Shown: positions 44,593 to 55,790, counted from the stretch's first letter. The stretch is DNA of 64,000 bases from Siphonodentalium dalli (GCA_032622095.1 CP136062.1:162436875-162500874); one strand, 5' to 3'. Numbers and translations: made by a program. The notes: generated by a model from the sequence alone, not told the origin.

Positions 44593-45098
44593 GTCCTCTT
44601 GTTCATGCTTACAATTGTACTAGGCATGAGACTACAGGTTATGCTCCTTTTCAGTTGATGTTCGGAAGAGAACCACGTTTACCTCTTGATGTTTTATTTG
44701 GTCTGAATAAACCTGATTCTGATCAAACTTCTTACTGTGATTATGTTTCAGATCTTAGACAAAGACTTTCTGATTCTTACAGATTAGCAACCAAATCTAT
44801 GTCTGGTGCTCAGAGTGGTAACGCCAAATATTATAATCGAAAGCTTCGTGGTGCAACTGTACATGACAGAGTCTTAGTAGAGACATTAGCTTTCGAAGGC
44901 AGACATAAATTGGCAGATAAATATGATTCTGAAGTATACACTGTTAAATCCCAACCCAATTCTGACATTCCTGTTTTTAATTTAGAAGATGACAGTGGAA
45001 AGCAAAGAACTTTACATAGGAACCACTTGTTGCCTATTGGTTCTTTACCCTTTGACTTTCCGGATGACGACACAGCCCTTAAATCTCCTCTTGAATAG
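44593..45098 (+). pseudogene. Gypsy integrase C-terminal domain
   Basis: Continues after a frame change with 'YAPFQLMFGREPRLPLDVLF', the standard segment following the core. Then comes a C-terminal domain with 'RVLVETLAFEGRHKLADKYD' and 'RTLHRNHLLPIG', the region that in Gypsy elements contacts DNA or chromatin. Ends at TAG 45096-45098. Confidence 0.85.
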
Positions 45099-45273
45099 AG
45101 AGATGCTGATGCCCAAATTGTAGATCCTCTTATCCCACCTGTATGGCCACCAGAGCCTAATGTGCGTAACGTCGTATTCCAGGTACTGGCAGTGATACTT
45201 CACGTGATGAAGTTTGTGATAACCATATAAATGGTTCAGACCATATAGATGGTTCAGATGAAGAGTAGGTGGT

Positions 45274-45933
45274 TTGTTTTGTTCCACAGGGCGTGCAGGT
45301 ATAAAATCTGCTCCTAATGCAGTGGACAGTTCATCTCCATCTTGTCGGGGTAACGACTTTCCTGCGAGATCGGAAGCTGTTGGTTTTTCTTCTTCCTGTG
45401 GTGACGACCGCACTCCAATAGATGAGTTCAGGGAAGCTAGAATTGATGTCGGTGATGACAGTAATATTGTTGATATTTCAGCTACACAGGATTCGACAGA
45501 TCAACTTGAACTTCGTTCCACAGGTGATAGCAATGATGAGGCTGATGAGAATAATGATGATGAAGTTGTTGATATTGTCCGTGTACCTTTAGCATCTATT
45601 GCAGAATTTACTGTTGTTGTTGATGGTAATGTTGATGGTGTGAAAGCGAATGTTTCAGGTGATGATGGTGCCTCGAGTAGTAGTCAGAGTGGAGATAGAG
45701 AAATAATTTCTCTTTCAGCGTCCATACCAAAACCAGTACCTAGGAAATCTAGCAGAGCAAAGAAGCCTCCATCATGGATGGGTGACTATGTATCTAATAA
45801 CATGCAGCCCATTTCAGGTGGAGAAGATCAATATAAGAATCAGCTTTTGCATAAGCTTACGAAAGATCAAATTTGCACCAAGGTAGCCCCAGATGTTTTT
45901 CAGTCCATTCTGAGGCCTATCTTGGATGAATAA
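45274..45933 (+). CDS. Gypsy pol C-terminal extension
   Basis: A 219-codon frame, low-complexity and acidic (Asp/Ser/Val-rich, 'DENNDDEVVDIVRVPL'), ending with a basic Pro-rich segment 'KPVPRKSSRAKKPPSWMGDY'. Such tails follow the integrase in several animal Gypsy lineages; the function is not known. Separated from the previous frame by stops between 45099 and 45273. TAA at 45931-45933. Confidence 0.6.
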   Translation: MFCSTGRAGIKSAPNAVDSSSPSCRGNDFPARSEAVGFSSSCGDDRTPIDEFREARIDVGDDSNIVDISATQDSTDQLELRSTGDSNDEADENNDDEVVDIVRVPLASIAEFTVVVDGNVDGVKANVSGDDGASSSSQSGDREIISLSASIPKPVPRKSSRAKKPPSWMGDYVSNNMQPISGGEDQYKNQLLHKLTKDQICTKVAPDVFQSILRPILDE

Positions 45934-46551
45934 GATTTTCATTTTCAGTTCACTCACTTATATTCAGTGATTCCATATTACTGATATGTCAGTTTCAATG
46001 ATGTGTGTATTCATTGAAGATGGAGATTGTCCTGCCGTGTTGTTTTTAATATTGATTCTTTTATGAATTATGTATTGATATTATGTATTGTTAGGTATCA
46101 CTTATCATCTTCGTACGATCAGAGATATTTCCAGTTATTCCAGCTGACGATCCAGTGTAGAGCTACTACTCATATGAGGTACCACATTTCAAGGAATTAT
46201 GTTTTTGGTTATATACTCTGAGGTGATATAGTGTTCCTTTCTATATATGATTATGATTTTAACATATTTGTGTTGATGTTTGTGTATTCATGATTGAAGT
46301 TCTCAGATAGGCCAGCCAGTGTGAATCAGTGGCGATTCCATTTCAGCGGTATTGTGTGATATATTCACGTTGTTTACAGTCTACGCCAGATAGTGAAGAG
46401 TCAGTTCAGTTGATTAAGTTGCAGTAATATAATGCCGATATCTAATATCAGTTCGGAAGATAGGTCGGTGTCAAGGTTATCCCTGTGTATGAGAATCTTA
46501 TAGATGATAATTTTCCATTATCAGTTGCAGAGTTTGAAAGTCATGTCTATT
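45934..46551 (+). other. Gypsy 3' untranslated region
   Basis: No ORF with domain content. No obvious polypurine tract is seen immediately before the 3' LTR (AAAGTCATGTCTATT precedes it). Confidence 0.6.
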
Positions 46552-47674
46552 AGCAATATATGCCTTTAGTACATGCTACACATGTATACTAACTAAGTTA
46601 TTAAACCTAACTCACTAATATACATTTCATAGCCGCATTGCAATCATTTCATTCCGCATACTTGGTTCAATTCGTTCCATTCCGCGCTATTCCGTTCTAT
46701 AAACTTTCCGTTCCTAGTTCGATTCCTGTTGTGCATTTTTGCTATTTCGTATTTCTATCTACGCCCAATACCTATTCCACTTGTCTATTCTCTTCTCTAT
46801 CTATTTTCTGTCTAGTTTAGCGCCCAATCTGAGACCAAACTGTTGGACACTATTGGATTTCAGCCAATCACAGGTAATGTTATTTGCCGCGCGTTGTCAG
46901 TTCAATATTTGCGTTCGAGGTGTCAACATGCTGTCGTTTTACACACTCAGTGTTAGCGTACATTCTTCTATGCCTGAAGAATGTAATAAGTATTAGAAAT
47001 GAATACTACATTATGACATCTGACTTATACTTTCCCAGTATGGTATGTGATATTTTGTTATATGTTTTACTCGTTAATATCCTGTTTTTAATAATATTAT
47101 TGTCTTCGTTTTTGGAAGTTCAGAATTTGTCACATTTGCATAAATATATTTGCCCAATAGTTTAGGGATGTCAAAATCGCACACTGCGTTCATAATCTCC
47201 CTTTTATACTAGCAATATAGGTTTTATTTCTAACTGTTCGTCACAGTTAGGATTGTGTCAAAACAGTTGTTTATATCGACAATAGGGAAGTTGGTTTATT
47301 GACACAATCACATTTCACATATTTATTCATATCCATTCTGGATATGTAATTAGGCAGCAACTACAACCTATGTATCTGTTCGCCAGGGTCTCGTCACTCC
47401 CTCGTCACTTCGCTTCACTCATCTTCGTCTCATCTCTCGATTGATGTTGGATGTTGTGATGTTGTTGCCCAGCTATAGATGTGTGTGATGTCATCCATGT
47501 TGTGATGCTTGTTGGATGTGTTCAATTCGGTATTGCTTGAGTATTCAAATAATTGCATGATGAAGACTTTTAAGGTAGGCTTAGTGTTTTCATAGACCCT
47601 GCCAGATGTTAAGACTCAGGCCCATAAATGTTTGTGATAGCGACATGGTTCACTAAAGACCCACCCCCTGTGCT
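46552..47674 (+). repeat. Gypsy 3' LTR
   Basis: 1,123 bp, AGCAATATATGCC to CACCCCCTGTGCT. Nearly identical to 34853-35971; visible differences include TTATTAC/TTAGTAC near the start and small indels (TCTCTTCTC, GCATGATG). High similarity suggests a geologically recent insertion. Confidence 0.95.
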
Positions 47675-48906
47675 GAGTATGACAACAAAAAGTTGGGAAT
47701 TTCCAAGTGTTGATAAATTTCCATAAATATCGACCAATCAGACAGAGGGGCATATTTTCCCACGATTAATGGCGAATCAGACCATGTTTATGCTTCGATT
47801 AGAAAGATTTCTACCACTTGAAAGTATAAAACAGGTTTATTTCGGCATTCTACAGCATTGTACATGGTAAGGAGGGTTTCTATCACTTTTAGAAGTAGAA
47901 ATATACGGGACAATACCGTTTATACCCGACCATAATCGTTGCAGTGAGTAAGAAATTCAACATTGACGGCTGTACGCTATTCCGTACCGAACATTGTCAC
48001 CCCTGTGGTATGTATATAAGGTATATTTTCAAAATATTTTTGCTACAAGCTCACCGTGATCGTCCCGAGCTATCATGGAGATTCCAGCTAACACAATGGG
48101 ACAATTGGTAAGCGCTCAGTACGTGCACGACATGACTGGGAAATAAATCCATAATCCAGCCAGGCCTGACCAAAAACTCACGGTCACTCAACGGATTATT
48201 GCAGCTAGCAATAATGCGACTGTCCCGTCGAGTGACCGGATCTCAAATAATAGAGTGACGTCACAGTAGTGATTTATTATTCAGATATTACTCCTTTTAA
48301 TTGATGCTTGATTTACATACATGTATACAATTAAGTTATTGTTATAGGCTACGACATACATCACTGAATTTTGGTCAGTCAATAAAGTAATCATTCATGG
48401 AATTGTATATCATTGATTTGGAGGGGTGTTTGAAAATACAAGTACAGATGATATAGCATTGGCAGTAGTTAGTTAGAAACAATTAAGCGACAGCAACACG
48501 GACTGTCGTTCAATCAGTAATTGTGAACTACTATAATTGGAATTGAGTAGTCTGGAATCTTCCCTGGAATAAGTTATCCCTTGCGCATCTCCAAGTTATC
48601 CAATACTCCCTTCGTCGTCTATGAATGAAGAAAACTCTTGCTTGAGTGTAATCATTATCAATAACATCGAATTTCATTTGAATACCGCGCAGCTTTTGGA
48701 CATTGGAGCTGAACTTTTTCAGTATTTAGTCGGAAATATTGCTTTTTGCCATTCATATGGAAATATGGCTTTTTGCCATTTATATGGAAATATGGCATTT
48801 TGCCATTTGTTCGTAAATTTATGACAAATACTGGTAACTTTTGGGAGGTCTATTTTCCAAGTTTGCAAATGAAATGATGTTTGTTTGATCGCTATCCAGC
48901 TTGATA
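47675..48906. other. Non-coding stretch right of the Gypsy element
   Basis: A hairpin with CGGTCACTC/GAGTGACCG arms spans 48179-48237. From 48715 to 48820 a 'GGAAATATGGCTTTTTGCCAT' type unit is repeated three times and resembles the inner part of the MITE at 48907. A TATATAAG at 48014 is followed by a short ATG frame with a GTAAGC donor at 48110; not called as an exon. Confidence 0.5.
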
Positions 48907-49101
48907 AAGTAATGTCCTAAATAATCGACTCCTTAACCACAGCAAGATTTAGTCGGAGATATGGCTTGTTGCCATTCACCGGAAAGCTCTCAGTGAGAGC
49001 TTTCCGATGAATGGCAACAAGCCATATCTCCGACTAAATCCTGAAAAATTCTCCATAATTCTGCTGTGGTTAAGGAGTCGATTAATTAGGGTATTACTGT
49101 A
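48907..49101. mobile_element. Hairpin MITE, family H2, copy 1
   Basis: Arms contain CTAAATAATCGACTCCTTAA, CCACAGC, and GATTTAGTCGGAGATATGGC with inverted partners, around a GAAAGCTCTCAGTGAGAGCT centre. Ends approximate (TACAG)TAATGYCCTAA. Second copy at 54887-55086. Confidence 0.85.
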
Positions 49102-49265
49102 GGTAACTGCTCCCTGACAGAACTTGTGGACCTTTTCCTAACCACTGCATTAGGAATGACTGGGGCCCACCGCTCCTACTAAATCCGTCCCGAAATCGCA
49201 TAATCGTCCAGTGCGCATCGATAAGTGCTTAGTGGCCATCTCTGCAATGTTATAAAAATTAGCGT

Positions 49266-49660
49266 GACAGAACTTAAATTGGTAAGTATTTTCTTAAAAA
49301 TCCAAATTATTCTTTCAAAATTGAATTGTAATATTTCAATATCACCGTCTGTATCCCTGACCTCAATTTCTGGGCATGGTAGACTTTCTCTCGCCGGAAA
49401 CGCACAGGAGCATCGCGATTGCGCACTAGACGATTATCCGATTTCGGACGGATTTAGCAGGAGCGGTGGGCCCCCACTGGGAATATTGCTATGCCAATCT
49501 GAACAAATGTTCCCGAAAAAAAGCAGCGTGGAGATCGTGTTAATAATAGGCAAAAACTTGGTGCCGATATGGTTAAGGTGCCAATTTAAGTAGTTCATAA
49601 TAAGTAGTCATGTATTTAGCAAGCCTGCAAATAGTGTGTCTGTCATTAGCAGAATGAGGT
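49266..49660. repeat. Interspersed repeat, copy B
   Basis: The fuller version of the repeat seen at 540-625 and 2247-2555, merging at its right end into the hairpin element 49619-50082. Confidence 0.85.
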
Positions 49661-50082
49661 CCACAGAGGGTAAATTTAGTGATTCTATCCTGCACAGCAG
49701 GCTATAATCACCAAATTCACTCTCTGGGAACCTCATTCTGGTTAAGCCTCAACTGCTATGGGAGACATATAGGATCAGATTGAAGTTCCACAATTGACCT
49801 TGGTGATGTTAACCCACCAGTCACCTCGATTATGCATTTTATCTTCTGCATATTAGGGGATATAGAAACTTCCCAAATGGGAAAAAAATCACCGAAAACA
49901 ATGTTTAAATGAGACTATAGATACTTCCCAGAAGATCAGACCTAAGCAGAATGAGTTCCCCATAGGGTGAGTTTGGTGATTCTATCCCTCTATGTGAGAT
50001 ACAGAGATATCATCACTAAATTCACCCTCTGGGGACCTCAATCTGCAAATGACAGACACCATTTTCAGACTTGGTATGTGGG
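49619..50082. mobile_element. Double-hairpin foldback element, family H3, copy 1
   Basis: Ends GCAAATAGTGTGTCTGTCAT and, inverted, ATGACAGACACCATTT. Each arm holds a ~90-bp hairpin starting GCAGAATGAGGTCC with internal GGTGAATTTAGTGAT and its inverse: 49649-49741 and 49949-50047. The spacer includes GGGAGACATATAGGATCAGA. The right end stops only 14 bp before the splice donor of the exon at 50102-50398. Other copies at 52788, 62548 and 62967. Confidence 0.85.
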
Positions 50083-50101
50083 GCTCTTTTGAAATACTCA
50101 C

Positions 50102-50398
50102 CGTCAATGACAACACCCTGACTGACACTGTCATATGCACCCTTTGTGAATTCCAGTACAGCACTAGCATCAGCTGCAAGACTTTTTGAAGTACTACATG
50201 CGATATTAGAGGTTTGAATGTTGGACTGTCCTGCACTGCAGCTATTTGAATCTCCAACAACAAGGGATGTTGTCGCCGTCATCATCATAACATTACAACT
50301 ACATGATGTTGCAGTTCCAGCGTCCCAGAATGATACACACGCCCCACTTGCATAATTACCTGATACAGTACCACATCCATTAAGATTATTAGCTTGAC
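50102..50398 (-). CDS. Extracellular EGF-domain gene, exon (297 bp, phase 1-1)
   Basis: Minus strand. Acceptor CTCTTGCAG (50399-50407) and donor GTGAGT (50101-50096). Open in one frame over 99 codons. It encodes a Cys-, Ser-, Thr-, Ala-rich segment with 'NLNGCGTVSGNYASGACVSF', 'TATSCSCNVM' and 'GDSNSCSAGQSNIQ'. Several cysteines suggest a secreted disulphide-bonded region; I do not recognise the domain. Joins in frame with the 21-bp exon at 56160-56180, which itself joins the EGF exon at 62087-62203. All three have phase 1-1 borders and lengths divisible by three, the classic shuffled extracellular module pattern. Further exons on the low-coordinate side were not found; the Gypsy element lies that way. 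Confidence 0.75.
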
Positions 50399-50972
50399 CT
50401 GCAAGAGTTTAATTAGTTAATTTTAGTTTTATAGGTAACCGATAAGTGGTAAGTGGGTGTCTGACCAGGTAACACATCATGTAGTGTTGGCGAAAATCTC
50501 ACCTACATGTAGCATCCCGGGATGACAGTAAAAAGTCATAATGAAATGGTGGCTCGAAATCTTTTTGATATGTCAAATTAGGATAAGCTGAAAGAAAAAT
50601 GGCCTGAAACCAATTAGTCATATAACATTTTATCACAATGACAAGAGAAAGAAGAGGAATCTGCAAAACATATGAAAATAGGGGGAGGGATAATGTAACA
50701 GTGACCCAATTTTGTGCAGATACCTGATTCCTCGTTCACTTGTCATAAATTTAGGGCAGAGAGCAGTGGCCCGGAGCGGTTTTATAAAATTTTGAAAATA
50801 ATTTCGAATGTATGCACGAAAATATCTTAATTAATAAAAAATTCAATAGAAATTTTTTTAATTTATAAATGAAATCACCAGAGAAGGAAAAAAAGACAAA
50901 GCCAATAAGATCTTCATCAGTTGCAGGTTGTTAACCCGTGCTATACTAAACGCATGAACACCAACTTTTCGA

Positions 50973-51099
50973 CATGATGTTGCAGTTCCAGCGTCCCAGA
51001 ATGATACACACGCCCCACGCACTTCCATAATTACCTGATGCTGTACCACCGCCATTAATTTTATTAGCTTGACATGTAAGAGTTTAATTAGTTAATTTT
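50973..51099 (-). pseudogene. Dead partial duplicate of the 297-bp exon
   Basis: Matches 50301-50425, i.e. the first third of the exon plus its upstream intron flank. The acceptor CTTGCAG has become CTTACAT, and an insertion of about 4 bp near 51017 breaks the frame. The rest of the exon is missing. A recent local duplication that cannot be spliced in. Confidence 0.85.
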
Positions 51100-51259
51100 C
51101 ATAACGGCCACACAATAAGATTGTGCATCATCAAGAAAAATAAATAATTTTCTGAGCAGTCCATAGAATGATGAAGAAGAAGCTTGAAGTTAAAAAGTTT
51201 CAGTAAAGGGCTTGTTTTGTGTAGATGAAATTATTTTCATTTCAAACATTTCACTAATA

Positions 51260-52560
51260 AATGTGGACTTCAGGGTGTGCCGATGGATACACAAGTGAAA
51301 TCCAAGATGGCTGCCGCATGTATTTTAACAAATTTCGGAAATATTAGACGGCTCCCATCTAGAGGTAACCCGAAAGAATCATACGAAGTTTGGTGACAAT
51401 CGGATGAGGGATGTTGCATGTAGGGTGTGCCGAAGCATTTAGTCATGAAAAGAGTATCCAAGATGGTCACTGGTGGCCATGTATTTCAACAAAATTCGGA
51501 AAAAAGTTTATAGCTCCCATCTAGCAGAGATATTAAACAATATATTGCCTGTAGAACTATATTTCCGATAAATGCGGGCTGCAGGGTATGTCAATGGATT
51601 CAAATTTGAAATCCAAGATGGCTGCTGGCGGCCATGTTTTCTAACAAACTTCAGAAATTATCTATAGCTCCCATCTAGAGGACACGCCAAAGATCCATAT
51701 GAATTTTATGAAGGATGTGGTATGTAGGTGTGCCAAAGGATTTTGACATGCAAAGAGTAAAATCCAAGATGCCACTGGCAGCCATGTTTTTTAACGTATT
51801 TCGTAATATATCGATGGCTACATTTTTGTAACCTAATTGAAGATAATGGTTCCCATCCAGAAGTCACCTTGAAAATCCATATAATGCTTGGTGATGATCG
51901 GACGAGGGATGTGGTATGTAGGGCATGCCAAAGGATTTAGTCATGAAAAGAGTAAAATAAAAGATGGGTGCTGGCGGCCATAATTTTCATCGAAAATTGT
52001 TCTAATTTGATAGCTCCCATCTGGAGGTAGTCCTAAACTTGCCTGTAAATTTTCAAAACATTTCTGATATATGCGGACTGCAGGGTGTGCCGATGGATTC
52101 CGATATAAATCCAAGATAGCTGCTGGTGGCCATGTTTTTTAAAACAAATTTCGGAAATAATCTATGGCTCCCATCTAGAGGACACCCCAAATATCCATAT
52201 GAAGTTGGTGACGACTGTATGAAGGATGTGGTATGTAGGGTGTTCGTGTCAAAGGATTTTGACATGCATAGAGTAAAATCCAAGATGCCACTGGCAGCCA
52301 TGTTTCTAACGAATTTCAGAAAAAATTGAGGGCTCTCATCTAGAGGTGACATCATGAATATCCATATAATGTTTGGTGATGAACAATTCAATAGTTCCCA
52401 TTTAGAGGTGATACTAAACTGAATAATGCCTCTAAATTTTAAAAACATTTCTCCAATAAATACGGGTTGCAGGATGTGCCGATGGATTCAAGTTTGAATT
52501 GCTTGTGGTCATGATTTTCAATGAATTTTGGAAATAAACTATTGCTCGCATCTAGAGTCA
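51260..52560 (+). repeat. Satellite array ('AAGATGGC' family)
   Basis: About eight units with periods of roughly 150-200 bp. Each has AATCCAAGATGGCTGCTGGC, GGCCATGTTTT, CTCCCATCTAGAGG, and GGGTGTGCCGATGGATT. Units at 51600-51800 and 52100-52300 are more alike than neighbours, suggesting a two-unit higher order. An isolated further unit lies at 53265-53390. The block at 10290-10730 is the same family. Confidence 0.9.
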
Positions 52561-52787
52561 CCCGGAAGATACATATGTTTTGTGATGATCATTCCTCCCT
52601 CAAGTCCTCCCTCATCACCTGAAACATTCCTCGTGTAAACAAATTAATTTGCAAATTCAAAGATGTCTATGTTGAATATGTAATGGCTAAAACAGAAAGA
52701 TATCTTGATATCAATCAGAAAATTGTGGAATTTTTTGAACAAAGTTATCTGTACAACCATACATTTCTAGAACACTCCTGTACAATC

Positions 52788-53107
52788 CTGCAAATAGTGT
52801 CTGTCATTTGCAGAATGAGGTTCCCAGAGGGTGAGTTTAGTGATGCTATCCTGCACGGTGGGCTAGTGTCATCAAATTCACCCTTTGGGAACCACATTCT
52901 GCTTAAGCCTCAACTGATATGGGAGACCTAGGATCAGATTGAAGTTCCCCAGTGGAAGTTGGTGATGTTCACCCATTAATGACCATAAGCAGCATGAGGT
53001 CCACAGAGGGTGAACTTGGTGATGCTAACCCGCTGTACGGGATAGCATCACTAAATTCACCCTCTGGGAACCTCATTCTGCAAATGACAGACACACTATT
53101 TGCAGAT
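52788..53107. mobile_element. Double-hairpin foldback element, family H3, copy 2
   Basis: Ends GCAAATAGTGTCTGTCATTT and AAATGACAGACACACTATTTGC. Hairpins at about 52812-52900 and 52990-53085 around GGTGAGTTTAGTGATGC and GGTGAACTTGGTGATGC. The 95- and 72-codon ORFs across it are shadows of the palindromes. Confidence 0.9.
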
Positions 53108-53619
53108 TTGCCCCCTAAACCTGGTATCACCAATCTAGAAGGTGTTACCAACACCGGACTCATTAAAAATGAAAGTGTCAATGACACAGTAGCTCAAATT
53201 GGAGAGGGCATACCGGTGATAAGGAATGCGGAAGTTTAAGTGTTTAAGTAATTCTAGAGGTCAACCTGAAGAGGATTTATTTAGTTATGCAAAGAGCAAA
53301 ATAAAAGATGGCTGCCAGCGCCCATGTTATTAATCGAAAATCATTCAAATTTTCAAGATAACTCCCACGACGGAGGCAAACCCATGGCAATAGCTCAAAC
53401 TTGAATTTGTCGAGTTGAGCTGAACAATCAACATATCCTTCCTCAGATGAATGTATTTATCACCCAGTTGAATGATGATATTCACTATTTGAAATATACT
53501 TTCGTGAAGCGGAATGTTCGCTCAATGGGTCAGAGATAAAATTAATAAATTATCATAGCACACTCTCACTTGGCACATTTAACGGAAATTCTGGCTATTT
53601 TCTGGCATGCTGTTGAAAT

Positions 53620-54070
53620 CAGAGAATGTGCGCTGTATCAATAGACAAATATATGGTCAAGTAACCTTATCAGAGAATGTGTACTGTATCAATATAAAAA
53701 TATATGGTCAAGTAACCTTATCAGAGAATGTGTGCTGTATCAATATAAAAATATGTGGTCAAGTAACTTTATCAGAGAGCTGTATCAATAGAAAAATATA
53801 TGGTCAAGTAACCTTATCAGAGAATGTGTGCTGTATCAATAGAAAAATATATGGTCAAGTAACCTTATCATATAATGTGTGTTGTATCAATAGAAAAATA
53901 TATGGTCAAGTAACCTTATCAGATAATGTGTGTTGTATCAATAGAAAAAATATATGGTCAAGTAACCTTATCATATAATGTGTGTTGTATCAATAGAAAA
54001 ATATATGGTCAAGTAACCTTATCAGATAATGTGTGTTGTATCAATAGAAAAAATATATGGTCAAGTAACC
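53620..54070 (+). repeat. 51-bp minisatellite
   Basis: About nine units of TATCAATAGAAAAATATATG, GTCAAGTAACCTTATC, AGAGAATGTGTGCTG with few changes. Because the unit is 17 codons, a frame stays open for 123 codons as a repeated 'CINRKIYGQVTLSENVC'. Occasional 1-bp length changes in the A-run break it. Intron of the EGF gene; not called coding. Confidence 0.9.
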
Positions 54071-54223
54071 TTACAATTTCAACATTAGAGTATGGTTGGC
54101 TGCACATGTGAGATTTAATTCATGTGTGTTTGTTTGTGTTTTAAGTGTTAATTCCCTTTTAATTTTTATTCAATAGCAGGCCAGGAACTACTTCGAAGGA
54201 AAACATTACAGCTAGAAATCAAT

Positions 54224-54814
54224 TTATAACATGATCCTACCCTTATTCCATTCAATAAACCCATTCTGTAAATTGTGATATGCAAGATTCATTTCATAAC
54301 AGGAAATAGTGGAAGGTGTACATAAATGTATTATTGTTGGGCGAACGTGACCTTTCACTTCCGGTTTGTCGTCTGTTTACAATCGAATGTTTACATTCGT
54401 ATGCTACATCTCAAAATACTATGGCTTCCAAAATCTGTTTCAACAAACTCTAATGAATGAAGTTTGAATAGTTATTTAATTACATTTACGCCTTTAAATA
54501 AGTCAAAGAGTCTTTAATTATTGGGGAGTATTTCTTTATGTGGGCAAAAACGCATATTTACATGAAACGTCATTGCGGGCCTTATATAAGCCGATGTTTA
54601 ATAGTTCCAGGTCCCATTTGTTGATTTAATTACATATTTTCGAGGTTTTGGATTATGTAAAAAATATAATTTACAACTCGTCCCCATTTTATAGCAGTAT
54701 GTACAAAATTTGTCAGGTAAATTAGGTCTGGACCAAGCCTTTGGCGAGGTCCAGACCTAATTTACTGGACTCGTTTTCTAAATTCCGCTATAAACTGGGG
54801 ACTCGTAGATCCTC
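54224..54814 (+). mobile_element. Terminal-hairpin MITE, copy c
   Basis: Starts TTATAACATGATCCTACC and ends with the ~130-bp hairpin (GTAAATTAGGTCTGGACC and inverse) closing TAGATCCTC at 54814. The most diverged full-length copy. Confidence 0.85.
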
Positions 54815-54886
54815 TATATATATGCAAATAATATATGAAAACCAGTTTGTTTCTAACTGTGCAGCAAAAATGATACAGCCTACATA

Positions 54887-55086
54887 TACAGTAATGCCCT
54901 AAGTAATCGACTCCTTAACCACAGCAGAATTATGGGTAACTTTTCAGGATTTAGTCGGAAATATGGCTTGTTGCCATTCAGAGGAAAGCTCTCACTGAGC
55001 AACAAGCTATATTTCCGACTAAATCCTGAAAAGTTACCCATAATTATGCTGTAGTTAAGGGGTCGATTATTTAGGGCATTACTGTA
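54887..55086. mobile_element. Hairpin MITE, family H2, copy 2
   Basis: The palindromic ends TACAGTAATGCCCTAA and TTAGGGCATTACTGTA start and end with TA, consistent with a TA target. Internal arms GATTTAGTCGGAAATATGGC and inverse. 200 bp. Copy 1 at 48907-49101. Confidence 0.85.
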
Positions 55087-55153
55087 CATGTGGCTATTAT
55101 GTACAGATTCCCCACACAGAACTGCCAGAAATCGGACAGTTTTCATTAATTAA

Positions 55154-55535
55154 CCCTTTACCAAACAGAACGGCTCTGTGCCAATGCATTCTCTTATATA
55201 TGCGAGTCGACCATAGGTCGCCTCGCATATATAAGAGAATGCATTGGCTTAACGCATTACAAATTATAAAATTGTTAAAGAATGTAAGAAAAAATGGTAA
55301 AAAAAGATTTTTTTTAGGCCAATACATTCTCTTATATATGCGAGGCGACCTATGGTCGACTCGCATATATAAGAGAATGCATTGGCACAGGGTGTAGCTG
55401 TAACCATCACAATGTGGTCAATGAGCCGGTTCCAATGATATCCATATTTGTATGGTTTTATTGAGACAGACCCAAGATAATTTAGGCTGTTGCAGCTTTA
55501 TTTGGTCGTTTTTGGCCGGTTTGTTGGGTAAAGGG
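55154..55535. mobile_element. TTAA-flanked MITE carrying the H1 double hairpin
   Basis: TTAA at 55150-55153 and 55536-55539. TIR CCCTTTACC and inverse GGTAAAGGG. Inside, the two hairpins CCAATGCATTCTCTTATATA... at 55181-55247 and 55319-55385 and their AT-rich spacer match those at 11748-12107. Outside the hairpin core the sequences differ from the 11.7-kb element. Confidence 0.8.
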
Positions 55536-55593
55536 TTAAAAGAAGGTTTGTGGCTACATTATATACTAAGAATGAAACTGTGTTTTTGAGGCA

Positions 55594-55790
55594 TTAAAGT
55601 GGTACTGTACACTAAAACCAGCCATTTATGGGACCATCTCCTTTTATACTCAACATAATGTATGCAACAAATGAATGAATTTGAGCCACGAATGAGTGCC
55701 AAATACACCCATGTGCTCTATGAACGATGCAAACAACATGGTCATTATAATGAAAATGAGTTGATGACTCCAGTCATTTAGGGTACAGTG
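55594..55790. mobile_element. Partial copy of the MITE at 2633-2970
   Basis: Shares TACTGTACACTAAA, CAACAAATGAATGAATTTGA and CAAACAACATGGTCATTATA with the left arm of the 2.6-kb element, then ends with a short inverted CATTTAGGGTACAGTG. Right arm mostly lost. Confidence 0.75.

Larger units (their letters stand above)
34853..47674 (+). mobile_element. Ty3/Gypsy LTR retrotransposon with two nested DNA transposons
   Basis: LTRs at both ends enclose, in order, a leader, a short gag, protease, RT, RNase H and integrase with a C-terminal extension, all on the plus strand. A hAT-like element (37706-38745) and a piggyBac-like element (39667-41257) are inserted in it. Removing them leaves about 10.2 kb. 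No 5-bp target duplication is seen (ACAAA before, GAGTA after), so one flank may have been rearranged or the element arose by recombination between two copies. Several frameshifts make it defective. Confidence 0.95.

Noticed and set aside
48014-48110. TATATAAG followed by an ATG frame and a GTAAGC donor, read as promoter and first exon
   Set aside because: No second exon could be found; the nearest candidate acceptor lies in a hairpin. The pattern is short enough to be chance.
52952-53239. 95-codon ORF over an H3 element
   Set aside because: Shadow of the palindromic hairpins; the opposite strand is equally open.
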